Source: Aquiflexum lacus (lineage in GTDB: Bacteria > Bacteroidota > Bacteroidia > Cytophagales > Cyclobacteriaceae). Taken from it: a stretch of 64,000 bases of DNA. The position numbers and the translations under genes were made by a program. The DNA is taken from positions 30,706 to 94,705 of the forward strand of contig NZ_JABFHF010000022.1 in assembly GCF_015476655.1 (NCBI RefSeq), read 5' to 3'. The notes under the pieces were generated by a model, which did no database searches, was not told the DNA's origin, and saw only the letters and a program-made list of their open reading frames with translations. The stretch's first letter is position 1. The number at the start of each line of letters is the position of its first letter. Of the stretch, positions 44,438 through 52,795 are shown piece after piece.

Positions 44438-45811
44438 ATTCCACCTAATGGTATAATTCACAATAAAATTGACATGTACCATATTCACCTTATTGTAAAT
44501 CCAAAGCGGCTTTATTTCTCCTGATTTTAAATTTAATTTACTCATGAGGATCATATGGAAATCCAATCCTTTCCCCCAACTCATAGGCGTATATTTTCCT
44601 CCTAAATTGGCTTGGGCATAAGAAGGAAACGCAAATTTATTCAATTCGGGATTGGATGGGTCAGGTAAAAAATGTAATCCTGCAAAACCATAGAATTGGA
44701 AACCTTTTTCAGGAAGATTTCTTTGATAATAGGTGGTGAAGGCGTTTACCTGATTGAAGCCTTCATTACGCTCTCTTGGTATAAATGTGAAAAAAGGGTC
44801 TCTCCCCCACTCACGAGGATTCAGAAATCTCCCCCTTCCGCCTATATGAGTATAGTTCAGCCACCAAATCGACCTTGGGGACTTGACTCCAATTCTACCG
44901 CCCAAAACAAAATTCAAATCATCAGGATTTTTGAATCTTTTTTCAGGATCAGAACTACCTCCTTCTCCAATCCCATTTTGCACAACAAACTGAAGGCCTG
45001 TAACAAACTTTTTATCATTATTTACCATTTTCCAATCCTTGATAGCCTGTGTAAAAACCGTGCTGGAAATATTATTCACATAAGTATGATTCAGCTGTAT
45101 CTGAATATCTGAATCCATCCTGTGTTGCCAATTCGCTACTGTGAAGAAACTACTCTTAGTATTTCCCTTGTAATTGGAGGGCCCACCAAATTCACTTTGG
45201 CCCACAGGGTACATCCCAATTGTCTCACCTATATCAAACCATCCTGAAGTAGACCTTGGACTCATTCTTCCTATGAACTGTGCAGAAAACTGATTTTTCT
45301 TATCAGGCTTTAAATCCAAACGAACTCCTTCTACAAAAGTAGGTGAAAGACGGCCATCCTGAGGATTGATAAAAGGCGTATTGATATCCATACGTCCGGC
45401 TATGACATTGAATTTTGGAGCGTTGTACCGTATTTGGAGCTCTTCTATTTTTCCAAAAAACCTGTCGGATGGATTGTTTACATCAAAAAGCCCAACTTCA
45501 TACCGATTGAAATTCTGGGTCGCCGGATCTCTTTCCAATAAATCGGAACTCCATACATTACCAAAAACTGAATATCTACCAATTACCGAAAAGCCTTTAT
45601 ACTCTTTTGTTTTCAATTGAAGGTAAGCACTTTGCCCCAAAGCAAAGTCCCCTTTGAAATCTTCCCAATAACTTGTAGACATCCAAAAGGATCTAATTCC
45701 TATTGTCCCTTGTATTGGATTTTTGGATTTATTTCTTAACGTATCAGAATCTTGGGCTATACTCTGAAAACATAAGAAAGTAGAAAAAATTAAAAAAATT
45801 AAAACTTTCAT
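44435..45811 (-). CDS. Outer-membrane beta-barrel (porin-like) protein
   Basis: 458 residues. Signal peptide 1-19 ending SIAQ. The rest is a run of amphipathic beta strands with turns rich in Asn, Asp and Gly ('KGFSVIGRYSVFGNVW', 'FNVIAGRMDINTPFINPQDGR', 'FYGFAGLHFLP'), ending in 'HVNFIVNYTIRWN', a typical last barrel strand. The 'GRMDINTPFINPQDGR' stretch recalls OprD-like porins. It overlaps the upstream cytochrome gene by four bases, so the pair is probably co-expressed; it may admit the cytochrome's substrate (inference). Confidence 0.75.
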   Translation of the reverse strand: MKVLIFLIFSTFLCFQSIAQDSDTLRNKSKNPIQGTIGIRSFWMSTSYWEDFKGDFALGQSAYLQLKTKEYKGFSVIGRYSVFGNVWSSDLLERDPATQNFNRYEVGLFDVNNPSDRFFGKIEELQIRYNAPKFNVIAGRMDINTPFINPQDGRLSPTFVEGVRLDLKPDKKNQFSAQFIGRMSPRSTSGWFDIGETIGMYPVGQSEFGGPSNYKGNTKSSFFTVANWQHRMDSDIQIQLNHTYVNNISSTVFTQAIKDWKMVNNDKKFVTGLQFVVQNGIGEGGSSDPEKRFKNPDDLNFVLGGRIGVKSPRSIWWLNYTHIGGRGRFLNPREWGRDPFFTFIPRERNEGFNQVNAFTTYYQRNLPEKGFQFYGFAGLHFLPDPSNPELNKFAFPSYAQANLGGKYTPMSWGKGLDFHMILMSKLNLKSGEIKPLWIYNKVNMVHVNFIVNYTIRWN

Positions 45812-46875
45812 TTCACGGCTTTTTCTCTAGCCACCTTTATTGGTTTGAAGGGACCGAATTTATGCTGTTCCTCACTGAATTCATCCGAAAAAGGCCCGAA
45901 TGGATGATCAATTGGTTTTTTGGAAATATCCGGCCAATCTCTTGAAAGATCCTTTCCGGGTCGGTCCATTGTGTTGACATAGGCTGCCACATCCCATGCC
46001 TGCTCATCCGTAAGCAATGGTCTTTCGAAAGTTGCTCCTAATGGCATGTTGGTTTTGACATAACCCGCAAACCTAGACATTCTGTACAGTCCTGCTCCGT
46101 AATTGTAACTGTGTTCTCCCCATAATGGTGGGTAAATATACCCTGTTTTGTCTGCTTTCATCATTCCCTGACCATCTTCCATATGACAGCTTTGACATAA
46201 TTGGGCATAAACGGTTTTTCCTTTTATTGGATCTGAAGCCCTATCAAGCAGTGGTACTTCATATATTCCCACTCCTTTTGGAGCTTCGCCTTTGTTCACC
46301 TCTTTTCCCAACCATTCCATATAGGCTACCATAGCCTTCATTTCTTTGCTATTAGTTTCGAGTCCTTTGCCATTCAGGCTTCTTTCAAAACAATCATTGA
46401 TCCTTTTGGGAATATCTTCCATTTGTCCGGAACGACCTCTTACTTTTGGATAGGTTGAGGATACCGCCGCATAGTTATTACCCAAAGGTAAGGTTCCTGC
46501 TTCCAAATGACAGTTTTGACAGTTCATTCCATTGGATATTTTTTTTACTTTGCCATTTGGCCCCAAGTATTCCGATGTATTGGCGATCAGCTCTTTACCA
46601 TATTTGATCAGGTCAGCATTGGGTTCAGCCTCTACAGTATTCCAAGCAGGTGCCTGCCAAAGCCCCTCTTTTGGAACTACACCACGATAAATCTCTGTCG
46701 TTGAGGCCACCAATTGAGCAGAACCTGAATTTGCTTGGATAGGAGGTGAATGTGGAACACCATTGATTTGCATCACTACAGTTCCAATAAGTAGTGCAGT
46801 TAGTACCGTTATTGTAATTAACAGTCCTACCATCAATGTCAATATTTTAATAAATGGCTGAAATATATCTTTCAT
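45808..46875 (-). CDS. Dihaem c-type cytochrome, thiosulfate dehydrogenase (TsdA)-like
   Basis: 355 residues. An N-terminal membrane anchor (about 8-35) precedes two cytochrome c domains with C119-x2-C122-H123 and C227-x2-C230-H231. The stretch 'YPKVRGRSGQMEDIPKRINDCFERSLNGK' is characteristic of TsdA, and C162 within it is positioned like the Cys that serves as axial haem ligand in that enzyme. TsdA joins two thiosulfates to tetrathionate (or the reverse) in the periplasm. A CRP-like site lies 53 bases upstream of the start. Enzyme activity is inferred from motifs. Confidence 0.78.
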   Translation of the reverse strand: MKDIFQPFIKILTLMVGLLITITVLTALLIGTVVMQINGVPHSPPIQANSGSAQLVASTTEIYRGVVPKEGLWQAPAWNTVEAEPNADLIKYGKELIANTSEYLGPNGKVKKISNGMNCQNCHLEAGTLPLGNNYAAVSSTYPKVRGRSGQMEDIPKRINDCFERSLNGKGLETNSKEMKAMVAYMEWLGKEVNKGEAPKGVGIYEVPLLDRASDPIKGKTVYAQLCQSCHMEDGQGMMKADKTGYIYPPLWGEHSYNYGAGLYRMSRFAGYVKTNMPLGATFERPLLTDEQAWDVAAYVNTMDRPGKDLSRDWPDISKKPIDHPFGPFSDEFSEEQHKFGPFKPIKVAREKAVK

Positions 46876-46927
46876 GGGTAATTAAATGATTCATCTACAA
46901 AGTTGATTATTTCACATAAAAGAATGA

Positions 46928-46943
46928 TGTGATAATCATCACA
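46928..46943. promoter_or_regulatory. CRP/FNR-type operator upstream of the TsdA-like gene
   Basis: TGTGATAATCATCACA is a perfect TGTGA-N6-TCACA palindrome, the Crp half-site spacing. It is centred about 60 bases upstream of the start at 46875, and a Crp/Fnr-type gene lies about 200 bases further right. Confidence 0.6.
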
Positions 46944-47137
46944 ATTAATGAAATAATTTGCTTTCTTGCCATAAACCAAATATTACAAGGTTTGAAGTCT
47001 CAGAGCAACTGTTCCAATCATGAACTTCTTTGAATTGTAGCACGCGAAATACTAAGATTATCTGCTTATTAATCTGTATTTTTAGCTCTACAGGCAAAGT
47101 ATCAGACATACATAACAAATAAGTTAATTTTTAGGGA

Positions 47138-47737
47138 TTATTCTTCTTTAAACTCATTCAAAATCCGGCTAAATGTCTCGGGCCGCATTGCCAGAAGAGA
47201 TGCCAAATATTTGTAAGGTGCCCTTTTTAACAAGTGTCGTTGATACGTTGTATTAAAATACCTGAACCTTTCCAAAGCCCCAGGTATTCTCGCCAAAAAA
47301 GCCCTATCTTCTGCGTGGACATAATATTGCTCCAACAAAATCCGATAAATTGTGACCATTTCGGGAAATATTTCCATTCCATGTTTCAAATCATCATACA
47401 AAAGATATTCTGCTGAAGTATCTTCAAGACATTGGATATTTTCCCTAGATGCTTTTCTATTGAAAAACCCTGAAATTGAAGTGACAAGCTCATGGTCACA
47501 GCTTATCCAAGTTGTAATTTCCTTACCACCACTGCTAAAATAACCCCGAACCAATCCTTTTTGAAGTACAAATAATTTGTCACAATACTCACCACTATTA
47601 CAGATGTGCTCCCCTTTTTTATATTTGGTGAATTTCATTTTTTCATGGAGATATTCAATTAAATCTGAGGATATTGGTAAAATGGAATTTAACAGATCAA
47701 CAGTATAAAGGTGATTCGTTTTTACTTTCATGATCAA
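47138..47737 (-). CDS. Crp/Fnr-family regulator
   Basis: 199 residues. An N-terminal cyclic-nucleotide-binding-like beta roll ('YKKGEHICNSGEYCDKLFVLQKGLVRGYF', about 35-70) and a C-terminal winged helix with the recognition helix near 'RPETFSRILNEF'. The Glu and Arg of this helix match the Crp residues that contact TGTGA half-sites. The nucleotide-binding cassette is not well kept, so it may not bind cAMP, and there are no FNR-type Cys clusters. It is a candidate to act on the palindrome at 46928. Confidence 0.85.
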   Translation of the reverse strand: MIMKVKTNHLYTVDLLNSILPISSDLIEYLHEKMKFTKYKKGEHICNSGEYCDKLFVLQKGLVRGYFSSGGKEITTWISCDHELVTSISGFFNRKASRENIQCLEDTSAEYLLYDDLKHGMEIFPEMVTIYRILLEQYYVHAEDRAFLARIPGALERFRYFNTTYQRHLLKRAPYKYLASLLAMRPETFSRILNEFKEE

Positions 47738-47845
47738 AAAACAGTTTGGTTAGGATAAGAGAACATCTTATGTAAAGACTGTCCAAATTTGGGTAATAGA
47801 ACAAATCAAATGAAAAAAAAGTGTTATTCAATAGGAAATACCTGT

Positions 47846-48586
47846 TTAATCCTTCTTGCTTGACCAATTTCCTACAAGACGAGCATTAAATACCTGTTTT
47901 CCGACATTTCTTCCCGAAAATAGAATCGATTCAACTGTTCTTTTCAAATACATATCTATATTTTCTTCCAACCTTGCCTCTGCGATATAATTGATCAATA
48001 TCTGCTTGATTTCAAAACCAATATTGAGGCTGACATCCTCCACCCAGCGGATGTAACTGACATTATTGACATGATTGTTCATATCAAGATCAAAAGGTCT
48101 CACCTTGATACTATCTATCAAGTCCAGGTTTTGATCCAAAACAATCTTTTCAGGCATCAAGCCTGAGTCATCTATGGAAACAAACAACTCAGCAGGCAAT
48201 ACATTCCCCGGTCTTTGGGGTCTTTTAGTATTGATATCCACTAACAACCACGCAGACATGGCCTCTGCAATTTCATTTCCCCTTTCATCTGTAATTGAAA
48301 ATTCTCTAAGGGCAAAAAGTTTATCTATTCCTCTTCCGGCAGTTTTAACATGGATTTTGTCTCCCCAAGATGGCATGTGATGGATCTTGATTTCAAATCT
48401 AGAGAGAACCCAAACATAACCTTTTTCGAGCAGCGCTTTACCGAAGTCTCTACTGTCTGCATGTTTCCAAGCCACCTCTTGCATTAGGTCAGCCAATGCC
48501 GACAAACGAATCCTGCCCTGTGGATCTATCTGAAATGACAACACTTCAAACTTTTTCTCATATTGGAAGGGAAGTTTTGCTGACAT
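47846..48586 (-). CDS. Acyl-ACP thioesterase
   Basis: 246 residues from the ATG at 48586. The frame is open to 48925, but the upstream part only shadows the MFS gene; 'MSAKLPFQYEKKFEVLSFQIDP' is the natural start. Two hot-dog domains: the first with 'LADLMQEVAWKHADSRDFG' and 'WVLSRFEIKIHHMPSWGD', the second with 'RPFDLDMNNHVNNVSYIRWVED', which carries the Asp/Asn-His of FatA-type thioesterases. It releases fatty acids from acyl carrier protein. It lies 8 bases after the MFS gene, in one operon. Confidence 0.88.
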   Translation of the reverse strand: MSAKLPFQYEKKFEVLSFQIDPQGRIRLSALADLMQEVAWKHADSRDFGKALLEKGYVWVLSRFEIKIHHMPSWGDKIHVKTAGRGIDKLFALREFSITDERGNEIAEAMSAWLLVDINTKRPQRPGNVLPAELFVSIDDSGLMPEKIVLDQNLDLIDSIKVRPFDLDMNNHVNNVSYIRWVEDVSLNIGFEIKQILINYIAEARLEENIDMYLKRTVESILFSGRNVGKQVFNARLVGNWSSKKD

Positions 48587-48594
48587 ACTTTTTT

Positions 48595-49755
48595 TTATTT
48601 GGTCACCTTTTGGGAAGGAAAGAATACTGCTGTTCTCACAGAAGCTAAGATAGCAATTCCAAGGCCAGTAAAGGCTACCAAGGTAAATGATGCTTTCAAA
48701 CTTAGCAAATCTGCAATGAACCCGATCAAAGGGGGTCCTATCAAAAACCCAAAAAATGAGATAGTAGAGATGATTGCCAATGCCACACCCGGAGAATAAA
48801 GCTTGGACCTTCCTGCAGTGCTGTAAGCAATCGGGATTATCGATGCTACACCAAATCCAACCATTAAAAAACCTGTTGTGGCCAAAACCGGAACAGGAAA
48901 CAATACTGATAGCATCAATCCACAAAACATCAAAATACCACTAGATCTCAAGATTAAAATCTTACCAAACTTGTTTGTCAACCTATCCGAGATAAATCTC
49001 CCCAAGGCCATTGCTCCCATAAAAGAAACATAACCCAAAGCGATCAATCCGGGATCAATTTCAACCACCTTCTTAAAATATACCCCACTCCAATCAAACA
49101 TACAACCTTCGCAAAGCATGCCCAAAAAAGCTATACCACCAATTCTCAAAAGCAGGTCATCAGGCTTTCTCAATACCAATCCACCACCCCCGCCCCGATC
49201 ATGTTCTTCCAACAAAAAACCATAGGAAACCAGCAAAACAACCAGCACCATAGCTGAAATTGATAAATAATGAAATTTAGGTAGGATTTCAAAAAAAATC
49301 ATCGTTGCCCCGATACCAGCACCCGTAAATCCTGCAAGACTCCACAAGCCATGAAATGATCCCAGAATATTTCTTCCATAGTGATCCTCGAGAGCTAGGG
49401 CTTGTGTATTCAAAGAAATGTTCATCAGATTACCTGTCATACCAAATACGAACACCACAGGTACAAGCATCCACATTGATTCACTAAAACCTATCAATGG
49501 CAAAAAAACTATATAACTAACAGTACTGACAACAGCTACAATTTTACTTCCAAATCGATATACGGCCCACCCTGCCAAAGGTAGCGCCAACAATGACCCC
49601 ACGGGTAGACCCAAAAGCAAAGTTCCCAATTGGGACTCGGACAGATCAAACTTCACCTGAATATCAGGTATCCTTGCCGCCCAAGAAGAGAAACAAAGAC
49701 CGGCCAAAAAAAATAAGCTTCCAAGGGCTATCCTTCTTTTTTGAAGTAAAGTCAT
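48595..49755 (-). CDS. MFS transporter, YbjJ-like
   Basis: 386 residues, about 12 membrane segments. 'GLCFSSWAARIPDIQVKFDLSESQLGTLLLGLPVGSLLALPLAGW' at the start is typical of the YbjJ/FucP-related branch; 'MNISLNTQALALEDHYGRNILGSFHGLWSLAG' fits as well. Substrate unknown. Its gene precedes the acyl-ACP thioesterase gene by 8 bases, which hints at a shared role but does not define it. Confidence 0.85.
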   Translation of the reverse strand: MTLLQKRRIALGSLFFLAGLCFSSWAARIPDIQVKFDLSESQLGTLLLGLPVGSLLALPLAGWAVYRFGSKIVAVVSTVSYIVFLPLIGFSESMWMLVPVVFVFGMTGNLMNISLNTQALALEDHYGRNILGSFHGLWSLAGFTGAGIGATMIFFEILPKFHYLSISAMVLVVLLVSYGFLLEEHDRGGGGGLVLRKPDDLLLRIGGIAFLGMLCEGCMFDWSGVYFKKVVEIDPGLIALGYVSFMGAMALGRFISDRLTNKFGKILILRSSGILMFCGLMLSVLFPVPVLATTGFLMVGFGVASIIPIAYSTAGRSKLYSPGVALAIISTISFFGFLIGPPLIGFIADLLSLKASFTLVAFTGLGIAILASVRTAVFFPSQKVTK

Positions 49756-49883
49756 TATTGATCGCAGGTTAGGTTTGAGTTCACAAAGCTAACAGCAAAA
49801 AAGCAATCAGGAGATAAATTGTCAGGAATAATGTGCTTCAACAAACATTTCTATCCAAATGGGGTTAAAACAAAAAACCAATT

Positions 49884-49964
49884 ATGGAATTTGTTATTGC
49901 AGGCTCAGTAATCTTAGCTGCCATTTTGATGATCAGGGCGATTATTAAAAGGGTTTTTGATTGA
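49884..49964 (+). CDS. Possible 26-residue membrane peptide
   Basis: ATG at 49884 opens a frame of 26 codons: a single hydrophobic helix ('VIAGSVILAAILMI') followed by 'RAIIKRVFD' with positive charges. The spacer around it has little else. Such size and pattern are seen in real small membrane proteins, but chance is possible. Confidence 0.3.
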   Translation: MEFVIAGSVILAAILMIRAIIKRVFD

Positions 49965-49969
49965 TATAT

Positions 49970-50923
49970 TTACCAGATCAAAACCTCATCCTTGCGCTCT
50001 CTGATATTTTTTCTGAACAATGGGAACACCGCCAGGAATTCATGAGTAGTATTTGGCAATAGGTAGGAACGTGCCATCGGTATTTCATATACATATCCCA
50101 GCCTGACTGCCGGGAAGATCATTCCGAATTGGAAATTGTTGGCATAGGATTTTCTGTGGCCTGCACCCAGCCATAGTCTGTCCATCATCAGCACTTTGAA
50201 ATTGAACTCGACATGGTCCGGTAGTCCGGCCTGATGACGGTACATGATATTGGTAGCCAATGCAAGCTGATCGGTTAAGGCACTTCGGTATCCTCCTTGA
50301 AAAACTCCTACCCTCGGTCTTCTCTCCATAAATATATCCCCTGAGTTGATGGCTCCTCTGTTGGTGTTGTGCACTGCATAGGAAACATAATAGTTCGGGT
50401 GGGTAATCGCTCCTCCAATGTTGAAATCCAGTACCTGCATATTGGCAAAGCCGTTCAGGTATTGCATGATCCTTGGGTCTTCCGGTTGATCGGGATTCAG
50501 CATATTGCCATCCAAACGGATCATGTTGTAGTTGACACCAACTCCCAACCTGAAGCTGGTTCTTGGACTGAGCTGTATCCTTGAGGAATAATTGCCCATC
50601 AGCTCGGTTTCGGCAAAGGCCCCGTACTCATCATGCAGCACATTGATCCCGAAGGCATTCTTGTCGGCCATCAAGGGGTCACTGTTGCCCGTAATATCAG
50701 CAAAGTCCATCTCGGCAGATATAAAATAGGTCTTGGGCGCTCCTTCAAACCCTGCCCATTGGTTCCTGACGAAGCCCCGTACCGTGGAACCTTCATATCC
50801 TGTCAGAGCTGGGTTGAAGTAGCCCTGCATGTGGCTGAACTGGGCCACGTATTTTCTGGTCTGTGCATGCAGGCTGCCCAAAACAGCTCCGATCAGTAGC
50901 AAAGTGAGTAATGTTTTTTTCAT
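49970..50923 (-). CDS. Type IX secretion PorP/SprF-family membrane protein
   Basis: 317 residues. Signal peptide (1-20, ending LHAQ) and then the PorP/SprF pattern: 'FSHMQGYFNPALTGYEGSTVRGFVRNQWAGFEGAPKTYFISAEM', with the NPA and RNQW motifs, and later 'VNYNMIRLDG', 'FNVGG-ITHPNYYVSYAVHN'. It is an outer-membrane barrel. In Bacteroidota such a gene next to a type-B CTD protein serves that protein's export or anchoring, as SprF does for SprB. The CHU_C protein gene lies just upstream (51001-52647). Confidence 0.9.
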   Translation of the reverse strand: MKKTLLTLLLIGAVLGSLHAQTRKYVAQFSHMQGYFNPALTGYEGSTVRGFVRNQWAGFEGAPKTYFISAEMDFADITGNSDPLMADKNAFGINVLHDEYGAFAETELMGNYSSRIQLSPRTSFRLGVGVNYNMIRLDGNMLNPDQPEDPRIMQYLNGFANMQVLDFNIGGAITHPNYYVSYAVHNTNRGAINSGDIFMERRPRVGVFQGGYRSALTDQLALATNIMYRHQAGLPDHVEFNFKVLMMDRLWLGAGHRKSYANNFQFGMIFPAVRLGYVYEIPMARSYLLPNTTHEFLAVFPLFRKNIRERKDEVLIW

Positions 50924-50963
50924 GGGAATGTTTTTTATAGAATCGAAGAGTTATTTGAAAGTA

Positions 50964-50990
50964 GGGACACCTTATTTTAATCGGTGTCCC
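50964..50990. promoter_or_regulatory. Hairpin between the CHU_C and PorP/SprF genes
   Basis: Perfect 8-base arms GGGACACC / GGTGTCCC around an 11-base AT-rich loop; the T run lies on the plus-strand side only, so for the minus-strand transcript it has A's before and no T's after. It could be a partial terminator, a processing site or an mRNA stabiliser that sets the ratio of the two proteins. Confidence 0.5.
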
Positions 50991-51000
50991 TTTTTTAAAT

Positions 51001-52647
51001 CTATTTTAGCAATACATATAGGAGTCCTTTTCGGGTCTCTCCCGTTTCACCTACTTCTATGGTCCAGTAGTAGGTACCGACAGGAACTTCTCGTCCGTTG
51101 ACAGTTCCGTCCCATTTCTCACTCGGGTCAAGGGTGTAGAACATGCGCATCCCGCCACGGTCAAAAATCTGAAGCCTTACGCCTTCGTAGTACATCAGGT
51201 CAGGAACTCCCCATGCATCATTGTATCCATCATCTCCTGGTGTTATGGTGTTTCCAACAAACAGCTCTGTGATCGATTTTCTGTGACGGGTCAATTTCTC
51301 TAGGAACTCCAGGGTATTGCCGTCTCTGTCTGTGATCAGGAAGTTGACAAAGAACTCCTTCTTACCAGCCGCAGGATCCGCTGACACCCAATACAACTGA
51401 TTGCCGTTTCTGATTTCGAAGTAGCCGTTGTCCCTGTAGCCGTCGATCAAAGTGATCTCGTGGATATTGTCCACAGGATCCACCACTGAGATATCTGCGA
51501 TAAAGATGGCGTCTTCGTCGGGTTCCGCCACAAAATCATATTGGCTGAGATTGACCCGAATTGGAGCAGGTTTTGGAAGTACTGTTACCAAAATATCAGA
51601 TGGTAAATTATACCCATTCATAAGACCTGGATATGACTTGTAGTCACCCATAATCTGGTAAGTACCTCTTTTGTAAATATCCAGGTTTGATTTATCCCAA
51701 GTGACTTCAAGGTTGACGATCTCACCTGAACCCAATACTGCTACTATTGGATTTGGTAACATGGCATCAATACCTTCATATCCCCAAGGAATCTCGATAT
51801 CCGAAATATTGATAAACATAATAGGTGATCTGTCCCTTACATAGTCAGGTACGCCATCCCCATTTGAATCCAGATAACTGATCGGATTGTATGGATCTGT
51901 ATTTTGGTTACCTTCTATGTAATCAGGCACTTCGTCTCCATCTGTATCCAAATAATCAGTAGGATCATTTGGATCAGTACCCTCTCTGATCTCCTGAATA
52001 TCAGGAACGCCATCTCCATCAGAATCCAATCTGACGGACGAAACTGTAAATGCAGAAGATTGGGCTCTTAAATTGGTATAGTTCCTAAGATGAACGGTAG
52101 TATCCTGGATTTCCTGACCATATTCTAATAACCAGTCAGAACCCTCTTTTCTAACAAGGGACTTCAGCTGAAAATCAAGCGGCTCAGCATCTTTAGTCCA
52201 CGAAAACTGTAAATCTGCGATAGCTTCCTCGTCTCCAGGGATCAGAGAAGTAACTTTCCAGAAAAATGGCAGGGATTCAGGTTCACTCAGCCTATCCATT
52301 CCAATCGAATAAGCAGTGGCAGAGGATTGGTTGACAATGCTTACATCTGCTTTACTGTCTATACCAACTTGTAAAGTAGCTTTTTCCCCACTTTGCAAGG
52401 TTCTCGTCTTCAATAAAGCATCAGGACTTAACATTTCTATATATCCTGCTTGAGGCAATGTTATGGCCTCAGCTTGGATGATTTGGCTGTTGTCCTTGAG
52501 TTTTACCGAAGGTGCAGAAAAAATCACACCTTCCCCTTTCAAGGTAAGCTTGCTTTCCCCGACCAAGGTTAAGTCTTGCGAATAGAGCTCGGTAGAAATG
52601 CATAAGGAAATTAAAATCCCCAGAAATATTTTGATGTAATTTTTCAT
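51001..52647 (-). CDS. T9SS type-B substrate: secreted protein with thrombospondin type 3 repeats and CHU_C domain
   Basis: 548 residues. Signal peptide (1-23). A beta-rich region follows to about 205, then three Ca-binding thrombospondin type 3 repeats (about 208-272; 'DSDGDGVPDIQEIREGTDPNDP' type). An Ig-like part follows, and a gliding-motility-associated C-terminal domain (about 455-548): 'NTITPGDDGYNDAWGVPDL', 'LQIFDRGGMRMF', 'WDGTVNGREVPVGTYYWTIE', 'GLLYVLL'. This CTD type is exported by the type IX system and usually needs a PorP/SprF partner, which is encoded next. Confidence 0.9.
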   Translation of the reverse strand: MKNYIKIFLGILISLCISTELYSQDLTLVGESKLTLKGEGVIFSAPSVKLKDNSQIIQAEAITLPQAGYIEMLSPDALLKTRTLQSGEKATLQVGIDSKADVSIVNQSSATAYSIGMDRLSEPESLPFFWKVTSLIPGDEEAIADLQFSWTKDAEPLDFQLKSLVRKEGSDWLLEYGQEIQDTTVHLRNYTNLRAQSSAFTVSSVRLDSDGDGVPDIQEIREGTDPNDPTDYLDTDGDEVPDYIEGNQNTDPYNPISYLDSNGDGVPDYVRDRSPIMFINISDIEIPWGYEGIDAMLPNPIVAVLGSGEIVNLEVTWDKSNLDIYKRGTYQIMGDYKSYPGLMNGYNLPSDILVTVLPKPAPIRVNLSQYDFVAEPDEDAIFIADISVVDPVDNIHEITLIDGYRDNGYFEIRNGNQLYWVSADPAAGKKEFFVNFLITDRDGNTLEFLEKLTRHRKSITELFVGNTITPGDDGYNDAWGVPDLMYYEGVRLQIFDRGGMRMFYTLDPSEKWDGTVNGREVPVGTYYWTIEVGETGETRKGLLYVLLK

Positions 52648-52795
52648 ATTCTATTGATAAATTCAGCTTTTCCGAATTGAAACTAAACCTGTTTGTTCGG
52701 GTAAAGCTTTTTTTAAATACTAGCCAATTTTAACTATCAAATTGATTCAGACTTGTTGCATTATTAGAAGAGGCACAGTCGGATGTCCAAAATTC

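Noticed and set aside
48587..48925. N-terminal extension of the acyl-ACP thioesterase frame
   Set aside because: It lies inside the MFS gene in another frame and is Cys/Trp-rich; the ATG at 48586 begins a typical thioesterase.
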